A DNA stretch of 64,000 bases from Cheilinus undulatus (Eukaryota; Chordata; Actinopteri; Labriformes; Labridae): the NCBI RefSeq assembly GCF_018320785.1, contig NC_054884.1, positions 23,003,667-23,067,666 of the forward strand, read 5' to 3'. Position numbers and translations under genes: made by a program. Numbering within the stretch: the stretch's first letter is position 1; the number at the start of each line of letters is the position of its first letter. Positions 25,624 to 37,552 of this stretch are shown piece after piece. Under the pieces are notes generated by a model. That model was not told the DNA's origin. It searched no databases and saw only the letters and a list, made by a program, of their open reading frames with translations.

Positions 25624-26260
25624 GGCTAATGTTCTATGCTATGCAAACTAACTAGCTTTACATATTTGGTCCTTAGCTAGTTACATTGATTCTGCCTTAG
25701 GCAAAGTTTGTTTTCGTAGGCACAATTTAATATCACTAGAGAAAGGGTGTTGTAAGGTTTTGACTGTAGTTCAAATATATAAATAACAAAATGTTGGGAT
25801 TTTATTGAGCCTAATGTGGCAGAATTCAACATAGGCTAGCTAACTTGACATTTTTTATTGGTTTTCTGCCAAAGGCAAAGTTATTGTTTCCATAAGCACA
25901 ATTTAATATAAACAGAGAAAGGATGTGGTTAGATTTAGTAGTTCAAATATATAAAGTGTTGGGATTGAATTGAGGCTAATGTTGAATTGAATGTAGACTA
26001 GCTAGCTTTGCATTTCTGGTTCTTGGCTAGCTACATTGCTACACTGCCTCAGATAAGGTTTTCAGCTAAGGCACAGTTTAATATCAACAGAGAAAAGATA
26101 TGTTGAGATTTGGAACGTGGTTTGAATATATAAAGAATAAACTGAATTTTGTCAAGGCTAATGTGGAAGAATTGAATGTAGGGTAAGCTACCCTTACAAC
26201 TTTGGTCTTAAGCTAACAACATTAGCACACAGGTTCTGACTGCAGAAAAAATAGATTTGA
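25624..26260. repeat. Degenerate tandem repeat, unit about 165-185 bp
   Basis: The landmark ggctaatgt (or gcctaatgt) recurs at 25624, 25809, 25974 and 26156. Between them the same ordered words recur: 'gctagctt', 'ttctgcc...ggcaaagtt', 'cacaatttaatat', 'agagaaag', 'ttcaaatatataaa'. This makes three full and one partial diverged units. Confidence 0.75.
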
Positions 26261-29200
26261 TGACATAGGCCAGCCCTTGCCAAACTACAGTATGCTGTGG
26301 CCGAAATTTAAGACGTGATAATCTTTTGAGGTCTACCAAAAACCAAGACTCAAATATTTACCTTTTATACATCATATCTTTGTTTCATAAACAGGGAATT
26401 CAATGCAAATGTTATGCTTTCAGAGATTACCATTGGCATTACTAAGAAAGTGCAGGGTAACAAAGAACAATTAAGAAGTTACAGCTATTATTTTGTTTTG
26501 ATAAGGCATCTGCAAAGACACCAACATTTCCTTTTCTTATATTCATCTTTGTAAATCATGTACTTTGATGCCCTGTAAACTTTTACAGAGTAGCATTATT
26601 GTCCTCGAATACGCTTATAAATTCTTAAAATAGGAAAGTGCGTGATATAGTAGAACGAGTGTCACTAGTTAATCCAACACCAGTTAAGCCTTAACACTGA
26701 CAAAACGATTGATAAAATAGGCGAGATTAAACTTTGTCTTCAATTTCTTCTTTAATTTCTATGATTTTTGGTTATTGTGAATGACTTGTGGCTCACAGTC
26801 CCTGTGCCCCGGCCCACACTTTGAAGCCTGCATTAGGCATTTTATTAAATAGCCAACTGGGAAAGGGTGTGGGGAGGTTTTGAAAGTACAGGACGTTATC
26901 CAATAAATAATCAACGTTCTGAATTTAGTGTTATTTATCACGAACAGCCATTATGATTTTGAGCATTAATAACACACAACGGCATAATATCTCTCTCAAC
27001 TGCCATAATAACAATGCAGCCTTCTGTTTACCATTATAGTTCATACCTTAGTGTGCTAACATTAGCATATACATTTTTTCCAGGTGACAGGCATTAGATG
27101 AACTGAAACCAGGGTCCATGTCATGATTAACTACTCAAAGGTTATTGAAACATTTTTGTAAGGTCGAGATAAATCGGACAAAAATCGGACATGAGTCATT
27201 TTGCTAGCTTAACATGCTATTTTAATAACTGCCGTGTTCACGTTGGTGTATTCTATGCTCTCATGCACGCTCAGGGTAAGAGACCAACACCTGTAAGTAA
27301 TCGTGTATAAATAGTGGATATTTCTCTTCTTAAACTGCTCTTGTTTCATGAAATGAAAGTTAGTGAAAATTTTGAGGGGCCTGGCAATATTCCAAGCTAA
27401 AACAGCATTTAACTTACCAATTTTTTTGGCTTTAGGTTCAACTGAAGCTAGCTAGCTAAGTACTGTCTTGACATGTTTTGCTACCAAGTTTCCTGAGGCA
27501 ACCTGTTTAGATAACCTGTTTTACTATAAAACAAACACACAGTAAAGAATACATACACACTTCACTTACACAATTAATCTATTTTTGATTTTGGTGTTGG
27601 TCTATATTGTTACTTTTGGTATGAAAGCAGTGAAGTAGGCCTTGGTTTTTGTTGCTGTAAATGTGACACTTTGATCAGCTGTATGTGTTTGTGATGTTCT
27701 TTAGGCATGGTTGTAGAGGCTGTGCTTGGAGAAAGGCAGACAAATAGGTTTAAATAGATGTGGTGATCTACTCAGCTGGAAAATATTTGAGAAATGTGAA
27801 GGCAGAGCCCAGATTGGGCAGTTTTGTCATCTCTGTTCATTCTCTCTTCACAAATGTCAAACAGGATTGTGATAATCATTCAGTGACAGAAGGGATTTCA
27901 CATCTTCCTATGCTGAGCTTTTACTGGGACACTCAGAGGTCAAATATATTAAATGTATTTAGGTTTGGATGAAGTTAGCAGATTCACAATACTATTTAAT
28001 GTCTTCTGTACTTTTAAATCTCATACCCTAAATCTAAGTGGCTTCACTTCTCTCTCCTTCGTGTTAAGTAAACTGTTGTGTACATGACAGATGGGCTTAC
28101 TCAATATATTAACCAAACGCAGAAAGGCAAGATATGAAAGTCAACAAGTTTATTATTTATCACAAAATGACCTACCCCTTTAACTGAGTCATCAATAAAT
28201 ATTTTGGCTTCCACATCCTTCAAGTTTTTGCTTTTTTACTCATTATGGTGTCAGCCAGGGGTGAAGGTAGTTGTTTTAAGCTGTCTGCCCATCCAGGCCA
28301 TTATTGTGAACATGCTATCTCATGAACACTTTGTTGGATTTTCTTTCAACTTTGCAAAAATGTTCTCTCTGATTTAAGAACAGATTGACTAGATTTTAGA
28401 GGTCAAAGGTTAAATTTGTTTGGCCTTTTGTTCATCCCTTCCTTTGAATGCTTTATCAAAAGGTTTTATTTTTGTAAAGGGTGATCCATTTGTGCCCAGT
28501 TTTTTCATGGTGTTTTTCATTATCGTTTTAGTTGAGTGCAGTTATTTTCTTCATTTTGTCAGGAAATTCTTTGAAAGGTGACAACTATTGTTTTAGGTTG
28601 GCATAAAAGGGTTAATCATTTACTCATATCCTACATTATTTATCAAGTAAATTATATATGCTAATGTTTTCATATCATAGCAGCCAGTTTACACCAGCTT
28701 GGTCTAAAGAATCCACACTGTCAGGTACCTGATTGTAACACATCCAACTCTGCCACACAGGCATTTTTTGTTGTTGTTATGATGCCATCCAGTGGCCAGT
28801 GTGTGATATAGCAGCTTCACCTTTTTGAACAGGTTAATGTGGTTGCTACACAATTTTAATGGCTTGCACACAGGAAGGAAAATAATTTATGTACCCCAAG
28901 TTTTCCATATTGATATTTTTTGTTATTAAAACAAAATTTCATAGAGATAAAAAATTAAAAATAATGACTCAAAGATGGTTAAAACACCTTATGATATGTG
29001 CACAGCTAACAAGCTGGTTTTAACATTTAGTTTTATTAATATTTTGAGCGAGGTTTCCAGATGTCTGCGTTCAGCTTTGATGATTATTTGAATCTACGTC
29101 AGTTCAATAATAACCAAAGAGAACTGTGTTCTTTTCATTCTGTTGTCTGCTGCCTTGTAAATGCTTCAACTTTTGGCCAGTGTTTTTTGGGCCTTAAATG

Positions 29201-29500
29201 CAGATCTGGATTTTCTGAAGAGCTGTGATTTCATTGGTTTCCATGGAAATGCACTTTTCCCCCAAATATGCCCTCTCTATGAATTCAAATCCACCTCTCT
29301 TTCTGTTTTCAAGGTCCTTCACCTCCTAGGCTCTTCCATAGTGGAGTAGAAATAAATTGCACATTTCAGAGATGACTGTCCTCTTTTTTTTTTCAAAGCT
29401 CCTGAAGCTTTCTTTGGATATTTTCAGGTCAGACCATTGCTTGCTTGTGTCTGACATCAGCAAACACCTTCAAAAAATTGAATTTTTTTCCATAAAACTA
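26261..29500. other. Intergenic, nothing recognised
   Basis: AT-rich interval downstream of timp2. Several short ORFs on both strands lack family features. No RNA gene or transposon termini were identified. Confidence 0.4.
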
Positions 29501-29507
29501 TTCTATA

Positions 29508-30245
29508 AACTATATGGACAAAAGTATTTGGCCACACCTGTTAATTATTGAATTCAGGTGTTTCAGTCAGGTCCACATGTGTATTAAATCGAGAATCTAG
29601 CCATGCTGTTTCCTTTTGCAAACATTTGTGATACAAAGTGGGTCATTCTGAAGAGCCCAGTGACTTCAAGCTTGGTACTGTGATGGATGCCACTTCTGCA
29701 ACAACACAGTGTGTGAAATTTCATGAATATTCTGCTGTCAGCTGTAAGGGATATTAGAAAGTGGAACCGTTTAGGAACAACAGCAACTTGACTGTGAAGC
29801 AGAAGACCATGTAAAATCATAGAGCAGGGATCGAAGGTGCATGGTGCGTATAGATCACCAAACACTGCTTATTCCATAGCTGAATAGTTCTGAACTTCCA
29901 CTGGCATTGATGAAACACAAAAACTGTGCAACTGGAGCTTCATGGAATCAGTTTAAGATGTATGCAAGCCTCATATCACCAAGTCAAGTGCTAAGCATCA
30001 GAGAGAGTGGTGTAAAGCACAGCGCTGGACTATGGAGTGATGGAAAGGCGTTTTGTCGAGTGACAAATCCCACTTCTCTGTTTAGCAGTGGATGTCAGAA
30101 GAACATTATCGGCCTGACTGTGTTGCAGGAACTGTAAAGTTTGGTGGAGGAGGGATAATGGTACCGGGCTGTTTTTCCAGGGTTGAGGGCTAGACCCCTT
30201 ATCCTCAGTGAAGGACAATCTTGATGTTTCTGTATGTACATTTGT
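29508..30245 (+). mobile_element. Tc1/mariner transposon fossil A
   Basis: The left end, 'ctatatggacaaaagtatttggcc', is a terminus common in fish DNA transposons. Downstream, broken frames still show transposase signatures: SSDKSHFS around 30055-30085, corresponding to the W-S-D-E-S catalytic region, and KFGGGGIMV followed by GCF around 30136-30176. Many stops and frameshifts make it long dead. The right terminus is not clear. Confidence 0.75.
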
Positions 30246-32040
30246 TATGTCATTATGTAATTTATGTTATCAGTTTTAGCACAGACCACCTTAACTTTAG
30301 ATAGTTTCATTAGGAAACTATACAGGGAATGAATAGCTATCATACAGTGACGTACTCAGCCAGTGTGAGGAGGAAGAGAGCACATTGTCAATGTTTTTCA
30401 GAGTAAAAGCTGTGAAAATAAGTTAATTTGCTTTGAAAATAGCATCAGATTTTTGATAATCACCTAACCTCCGTTTGCAATTTGCAGTTTAAAAAGAGTA
30501 GAAGAAGAAGGAGCCGAAGCCTCCTGACAGACTTCTACACTGTTCTGGCTTGCAGTCATATCAGCCATTCCTTAATTATCCACAACTCGTATCCCTCTTT
30601 AAATCAAAATGGACAAGTTATTGAAAAAAATCACATCTGCACAGTGTGTGCCCATAAAGACATGATCTAATCTAATCTAATGGAGCTGCAGTTTTTACTC
30701 TTCCACATCACCTGCTGGCAGGAGGCCTTGGTACAATTGCCAAACTTTTTGTTGCAGTTAGATGAAGCTCAGTCTTCTTAGAAACCCTCTTATTAATGTG
30801 TGCCTAATAATTTGTATTTTAGGGTTTATTTGAATTCATAAATAACATACAAACGGCAAGTGAACAAGGAGATAGAAGTGAAGATAAAATCCTTAATCTT
30901 ATTTACTGTAATCCCTGAACTTTGTTTTGTTTGTAATGTTAAATGAGGTAAATGCACATTGCATATGCTGAGTGTCGTTCCAGCCCCTCCTCCAGCCATC
31001 TGGATTTAAAAGTATTCCATTTATTGACAGGAGCAGGCACTGCAGCACAAGGAAGTAAAACTGAGCTGCATATATAATCTATATATAGGACGGTCTGTTC
31101 AAACACAATGCAACTCCTGCTGAAGCCTGATGCAGTAGCCTCTCTTGCTCCCTTCCCTTAGTTATCTTTATTTATGTGATTTAAATGCTAAAGCTCACTG
31201 GGGCTGTTTGCGTCATAACTCCTACTCTGTCTCTGTTTTTTTACCACTTGCCACCTGTGATGTCTGGCATCTAGCTACGCATGCATGTATACTATTTTTA
31301 ACACTTTAAGTGACTTGAAGCCACAGAATAATGTCAAAGCTGATAAAATGTAAAGACAACATTCCTGATTGTCTGAAGTGTTTGGAGACTTGAGAGAAGA
31401 GGAGATCTGGGAAGAGGAATCATCACAAACACCTGGGAGTGATAAATGTCAGAAAAAGTTCAGGAATGATTGAGGTGATGAGGTCAGGTGCCACAGAAAG
31501 AGGTCAGCTCCATGGAGAGAGAGAGGAGGAGGTGAGATGTAATGAGTGAAAAAGAGATGGAATTAAATGAAGTGCAAGGGGAATGGGAGCTGTGGAGAAA
31601 TTCTAAAAATGAGGAAATGAAGTGTAGCGTGCACAATGGAGCAAAGTCGAAGGCAGCCTTAGAGGTCAATAATATCACACTCACATGGTGTTCTAAATAA
31701 GTATCACGCGGCTCCTTTATGGCAGATGCATAGTATAAATAGCTATAATGGATGTAACTTCATAAGGCACTGTTCTTACCAGTAGCTTCAAAAGCATACT
31801 TACCCTTCAACAGTTTCATGGTAACCTCTAATAAAAGCAGGATAAAGGGTGTCCTGTGACTGTGTGGAATAAGTGATATATATAATGGAGAGTGTTAAAG
31901 CTAGAGTTAGCCTAAGGGTGAAAATGTTTTTTTTTTTTTTTTAAGGCAGGGTCATTATTTGTGTCCATCTAGATAAATTGAGAATTTTTAAGAAGGATGC
32001 TGGCTCACGTTATGTGCAGGAGTTAAAAGAATAAAAGACA
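30246..32040. other. Intergenic, short TAATC array only
   Basis: Contains a short (taatc)n run near 30667-30680 and a purine-rich segment near 31390-31640. No gene was seen. Confidence 0.4.
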
Positions 32041-32049
32041 TTACCATAA

Positions 32050-32615
32050 GTTTATGAAACTTTCCCTATGTGCAGTCACATACAGGAAATTTAGAGATTT
32101 CACAATCTACAGTTGGCAACATCATCTAAAGAATCTGGATAAATCTCTGCACATGGGGGCAAGGCTGGACACCAGTCTGGCGACCTTCCATCGTTAAGGT
32201 GGCACTGCTTTAAAACCATACATTATTACAACATGGGCTTGGAAACACTTCTGAAAACCATAATCAGTTAACACAGCATTGCCGTAGAGTTCTACAGGAT
32301 AAAGAGGAAAAGCACCATCATGATTGTTTTCTATGCAAAGTTCAAAAGCCAGCATCTTTAACTGTATGGAGGTGTATTAGTGCCCCTGGCATGGGTAACT
32401 GTAAAGGCACCATTAATACTAAGAGGTATATACAGGTTTTGGGGCAGCATATGCTTCCATCCAGATGCCCCTGCTTATCTGAGCATGACAATACCAAGCT
32501 ATATCCTGCATGAGTTACAACAGCATGGCTTCACAATAAAAGAGTGCTGGTACTAGATTGGCCTTCATGCAGCCCAGACCTCTCCCACTGAAAATGTATG
32601 ACCCATATATGAGGT
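32050..32615 (+). mobile_element. Tc1/mariner transposon fossil B
   Basis: Conceptual + strand translation around 32340-32590 shows Tc1 transposase words: TVWRCISAPGMGN, GTINTKRYIQVL, QHMLPS, then LDWPSCSPDLSPTENV, the block holding the last acidic catalytic position. The upstream part (32060-32340) is more decayed but collinear. Stops and frameshifts are present. It is a different lineage from fossils A and C. Confidence 0.75.
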
Positions 32616-33009
32616 GAAAAAAATATGACAAAGGAAACCCAAACAAAACATGGGACATGTTAATGTGACACAGTGGTAAAATGTTGATTGAATATGTTCA
32701 ATATGGTCGCAAAATAGTAAAGGTGTTTGGTGTTTTGCTGAGCTGAGCCAAATTTTTCAGATATCTAAAAGAGCCATCCCAGTACAAAGCTGCATGAAAA
32801 AGCACTATCCCTAGTTTCAGTTGTGCTTGACTGGAAATAAGGCTGTTTGTAGTGCATATAAAAAATATCCCTTTTCTTGATTTTATAAATCAATCATGAT
32901 CAATGTATATTTGGCTTTTTTTACAAACATTTCTTAAATAAAAACAAAACATTTAATGTCAAAATGAAAACACATCTCTACAAAGTCAAATCAATTAAAT
33001 GAAAAATTT

Positions 33010-34310
33010 GCAAAGTGAAGTGGCTGCATAAATTTCACCCCCTACAAGTGAGTATTTCTTAGATGCACATATGGCTGCGATCACAGCACTGAGTCTGTGT
33101 GGAAAGGTCTCAATCAGGCTTGCACATCTGGACACTGCAGTCTTACTCCATTCCTCTTTACAAAATTGCTCAAGCTCTGTCACGATGCACAGGATCAGGC
33201 GTGAAGAGCTCTTTCCGAGTCCAACCATAAATTCTCTATTGGATCAAGGCAAGGTCTGGGCTTTGACTCAGCCACACCAGAACATTCAGCTTGTTGTCTT
33301 TAAACCATTTCTGTGAAGCTATCACTGTACGCCTCGGGTCAGTAGCTGGGTTTCCATTACAGTTTTTCGCAAAATGAAAGTGATATTCCTTAAAGTTCGA
33401 TTAAGTACAATTGCGCTTTGAATGCGTTTCCATTGAAGGGAGTTTTGGGCATAGGCCTTGCAATTCTCGTAAAATCTCATCTCGCGTGAATCCGCTGTAT
33501 GGAAGCTTGACGCTCAAAACCTGTTGTGTGTTGGTATGGTTTTGGTTACATCTACGGCGGTTACCTTGATAATTATGAACAAAAGACGAAGGCAACGGAT
33601 GATAGTTCAGAGGTAAAGTCCGTATGTATGGCAAAAGCCATGCATAAGGGTAGAAGTATGATGTTAAGAAAAGTCTCGTCTCTTCTTCTGTCTACGCGTA
33701 CCGCGCCATGTTGTCTCGGAGTGACTGATCACGTGACACTGTACGTCACGTCCCGTGACTTGTAAATGCGGAAAAAGTGTTTCCATTGCACTTTTGCAAT
33801 ATATTTCTATATTGAAACGCCTGAAAAACCTCCTTGTGAAAGCGTAAAAACTTTTTAGCAATATTTGAGGATTTTTTCGAAATTCAGGTGTTTCCATTAC
33901 CAGTTTTTTATTGCGTTATTTCGATTTTGCGCATTTCCAAATGTAATGGAAACCCAGCTACTGTCTTGCTAGAAAATAAATCCTCTCCCAAGCCATGGTT
34001 CTCTTGCAGACTGAAAAAGGATTTTCCTATATTTTGCCACATTCATTTTACCCGCTACCTTTACAAGCCCTCCAGGGCCGGCTGCTGAGAAGCATAATGC
34101 TGCCACCACCATGCTTCACCATCATAGGGATGGTGAGTTTGTGGTGATGTGTTGTGTTTGGTGTCCGCTAAACATAGAGTCTTGTCTGATGGCCACAAAG
34201 CACCATTTTGGTCATTCAGAGAACTTTCTTCCACGTGACCATGGAGTCTCCCACAGGAGTTTTTTTCAACTGTGGCTTTGTCTTTGCCACTCTCCCATAA
34301 AGCCATGACT
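33010..34310 (-). mobile_element. Tc1/mariner transposon fossil C, interrupted by a MITE
   Basis: On the minus strand, 34140-34090 encodes VKHGGGSIML (the G-G-G-S-I-M-L transposase block), and 33230-33060 encodes ELEQFCKEEWSKTA, then SLIETFPHRLSAVIAA, the Tc1 transposase C-terminus. The two parts are collinear but separated by an unrelated 614-bp insertion (33345-33958). Frameshifts show it is dead. Confidence 0.8.
33345..33958. mobile_element. MITE nested in Tc1 fossil C
   Basis: The ends are inverted copies of GCTGGGTTTCCATTAC and are flanked on both sides by TA (33343-33344, 33959-33960). A second direct copy of the left-end motif (gtttccattaccagtttttt) lies just inside the right end near 33889. 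It splits a recognisable transposase, so it inserted after the Tc1 copy. No transposase ORF. Confidence 0.75.
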
Positions 34311-34435
34311 GGTGAAAAACCCAGGCAGTCCCCATTCGCTGTTCACCTATTTGAAAGAATATTTACATTTCTCTACTTTCTCTCTGTCCTCTTCCAACTT
34401 TGTTTTCTTTATAACAACATGGAGACACATACATG

Positions 34436-34498
34436 CAACACACACGCACACACACCTACACACGCATACACACACACACACCATAAACATACACATGT
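34436..34498. repeat. CA-rich microsatellite
   Basis: Interrupted (CA)n, e.g. 'cacacgcacacacacctacacacgcatacacacacacacacc'. Confidence 0.85.
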
Positions 34499-34499
34499 C

Positions 34500-35030
34500 G
34501 CGGAAACAACCTAAAACTGTTATGCCCACCTATGTACCAACCACGCTGGAAATTACCCTCAGATTATTTCCCTCAACACCCAATGCGGTCAGTATGGGAG
34601 ATTCTAAGGATGTTGTGGGGAGGGGCAGTACAAATACCAACAGACATCTATTTACTACAATCAAGAGTTGTTTTTGTCAAAAAAGTCAAATTATGTTGAC
34701 CATAATTGATTCATAAAATCAATAAAAGGGTAAAACATCGCTGATATATTACATCATTTACGTTTGTGTATAAATATATGTGTCTATGTTTGTTCATCTC
34801 TGACTAAACCATGCTAGGCTCTAATACGTGTGTGTGGGTGTGAAACAGGATGATAGGAGGTTGCGAGCATGTGTGTGTACATTTGTCATCACTTCCAAGA
34901 ATATTCAACAACTGTTCAAAGTGACACAGCGGTGGGCGGGTGTCTATGCAACTGATACATGTCCCTTTTTTATATGTAAAGATTCCTCCAGCATACATCA
35001 TAAAAGGAGAGGTTTTTGTGTGAACACTTG
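34500..35030. other. Intergenic, nothing recognised
   Basis: Mixed-composition sequence between two microsatellites. ORFs here have no recognised family. Confidence 0.35.
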
Positions 35031-35034
35031 CTGA

Positions 35035-35130
35035 AGTGTGGTGTGTGTGAGTCTGGATTCAGGAGAGAGGTCAAGAGTGTGAGAGAGAGCGAGGAGGGAG
35101 GAGAGAGAGAGAGAAAGTGAAGGGTGTTTT
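35035..35130. repeat. GT/GA-rich simple repeat tract
   Basis: GTGTGTG followed by purine-rich (GA)n blocks at 35079-35115. It lies about 200 bp upstream of the exon-like ORF at 35322 and could be promoter-associated or merely a microsatellite. Confidence 0.6.
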
Positions 35131-35321
35131 ATATGAGAGTCTGACAGAGTCTGGTGGCAGTCGAGAGAGAAAACACTAAATGCTGGAGTTTTTTAAGAAC
35201 CTGTTGCTGATTGGAATTCTTCTCAGCTGATGTCAGCATAAAGGGCAATTACGCAAAGAGATGCTGAGAAGATATTGGTATCTTTGAATGCTTTTTTTGA
35301 TCTTACACTCCTGTATTAGTG

Positions 35322-35409
35322 ATGGGGACTGTGAGTGAGCTGTGTGCCTCCAGTTTTCAGGCATTCCTCTGTCCATCAGTACAACCAGGGGCACCTGTAA
35401 CATCAACAG
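35322..35409 (+). other. Candidate alternative first coding exon of cyth1
   Basis: ATG at 35322 opens 29 codons without a stop (begins MGTVSELCASSFQAF) and runs into a near-consensus donor, acag|gtaaga, at 35409/35410. The exon ends in phase 1 with a G, exactly like the authentic cyth1 first exon at 39519-39546, so splicing to the exon at 47041 would keep frame and recreate the junction valine. This is inference: no homology supports the peptide, and it could equally be a chance ORF or belong to a non-coding transcript. Confidence 0.25.
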
Positions 35410-36335
35410 GTAAGAATATTTTCAAGAAATAAACATGTATTTTAATATCTCAAAAATCTGAAAATATTGGATAGTTGTGTGAGTTTGAATCATTCTGATG
35501 TGTAAAAGCTTTTCTTTATAAACTTCTCTCTAATTTTTGATTAGAAAATAACTGAGATTAAATTGTTATAACTATCATTAACCCAGATGGGTTGTGTTTG
35601 TGTAACTCTAAGACAGAGAGAGAGAGAACAAGACTGCCACAAAGTGCCCGAAGTGTTCAGTTGCCGTGGTGATTCTCTGCTAGGTTGTTGAGACACACAG
35701 TACTTGGAGGTGCGTGTGCGCCATTCTGTGTTTTTGACATTTCTGTTTTCAGGCACACACGAATCAGGCAGAGTTTGGAGAACATGACGCACACCTATCA
35801 TCTTCTACTCTACAGTCCTTCTCCTCAGTGGGTGCTGCTTGCGTGGAGTGATAATCTCCATCTCTGCCCACTGCTCTCGCTCAGAGCAGGTGCTTTCATT
35901 TCATGAAAATGTCCTCATTCAAAATGTGACACAATGAAAGCGGCACACACCGGGTTATTTCCATTTTCTGATCTGCTTTTATGACTTGTCTTTCTAAAGC
36001 TATATCTCCTCATCTATTTCCTTCTGCTCTTCACTTCATTAGTTCTGTGCCTTTAGCCTTAAAACCTCAGTGACAGTCATGCTTTCATATGAGCCCTTTA
36101 GCTGTGAAGCAGATGATTTTCTTAACAGGCCATACTGTTCTTTCATAAAATAATGATTCATATGAAGGCCTTCACAGCTGATAAGTTGGTTTAATGTCAT
36201 CTGTAGTATCCTCAATGAAGAGGATACACGACCCTGTCGAGGAGTAAACACTACAAAGCCTCCTCCAGGCTTCCCTTAGTTGATCAAACATGATTATGTT
36301 ACAAAAAAAATCACTGTTTCAATGGAGATGTTGTG
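35410..36335. other. Intergenic, nothing recognised
   Basis: No gene or clear repeat was seen between the exon-like ORF and the minisatellite-like block. Confidence 0.35.
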
Positions 36336-36339
36336 ATAA

Positions 36340-36920
36340 TATGTCCTTGAGAATTTCTCTCTAGTAGGGAAAATTAATCTGGAGAAATCATCCTGAGGGC
36401 CTTCTTGATGAGTACCCTATTGGAGAAATTGCAGAGTGCCCTCAAGAATGTCCAGCCAGTGGAAACAATGTGAAATGGGGCCTCTATGGGATGCCCTTTA
36501 GATAGAGAAAATGTCAATTTGTGCCTTCCTGGATGCCCTACGGATGAGAAAATATAATCTTGAGTGCCCCCTCAGTGAAGAATACATGGTGAAGGGCTCA
36601 CCTAAGTTTCTCTAGTCAAGACAATTGTATGGTGCCTTAGTGCAGTTTTTTTCTGTCCTGCAGACAAACAAGGGTGAGGTCTCAGTAGTATGTCCTTGCA
36701 CCAGAGAAAAACCTGTAAAGTGCTCCGCAAGAGTGCCTACAATTGGAGATAACCACAACAACCCTTCATTGGAGATAGCAAGGTTTATTCCCTTAGATCT
36801 TTGAGTAAAAAGAGCCTTTTAATTAGGATTCTCTTGTTGGAGAAAAACATGAAAATGTACCTTCAAAGATATCCTTAAATTAGAGAAAACATTGTGGTAT
36901 TCCAGTGGAAAAAATCATAC
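36340..36920. repeat. Degenerate minisatellite, unit about 40-46 bp
   Basis: Recurring order 'ggagaaa' (or 'gagaaaa', 'ggaaaca'), then about 20 nt, then 'tgccct' or 'gccttc'. Anchors occur near 36379, 36422, 36456, 36502, 36545 and 36586, then continue more weakly to about 36915 ('cattggagata', 'ttggagaaaaaca', 'ttagagaaaacat'). Confidence 0.65.
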
Positions 36921-37544
36921 AACCTGCTTGTGCACTTTAATCTGCATTTTCTCCACCATCCCTCAGCGTGTCTTTTCAAACTGTCCACGTTTCCATTTGC
37001 ATTTACTGTCTGCCTCTATGCGTAGATGATTAAAAGGAAAATTACTTTAAAAGCCCATTAAACACATGTCACATGTTTCCTCTCTGTAAACAGACTTTTT
37101 AAAACTACTCTCCACCAAAGAAATAGTCCCAGTGTAATCTGTTCATAAGATAGAAATAAGTGGTCAGTATTTTAGTGTGCTGACCCTTCAAACTGTTTCA
37201 TAGCAGCAGTTGTTCCCCCACCCCTCCTCAGCATATCCTGTTTTTGGTGTGTCCAAACTCTGAATAAAGCACTGATTCAAGCTCACAGCTGCAATCCTCT
37301 GGCCTCTTTTCCTCTATCCTTCCCTGCATCCTCTCCTCTCCCTTCCTCTTAGCCTCACACAAAAGCCATCCATCTTCAAAATCAAAACTGTTTCCTTAAT
37401 CCCCACACCCATGAAGATAAATATGTTCATGCTCTTCACCAGCTGGGGGATACCATTATAAAGCTATTTTCCCTCATTTTCTCGTTGAATATATGCTGTC
37501 CTGCTCAAATGAAGGCCATATTTTTTATTTTGCAGAAACTTATG
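36921..37544. other. Intergenic, pyrimidine-rich segment
   Basis: 37280-37360 is C/T-rich ('ctctcctctcccttcctctt'). Nothing else was recognised. Confidence 0.4.
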
Positions 37545-37552
37545 ATTCGGAC

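Noticed and set aside
28785-28800. Third CTCF-like site (ccatccagtggcc)
   Set aside because: A core position is wrong on the matching strand, so the match is weak.
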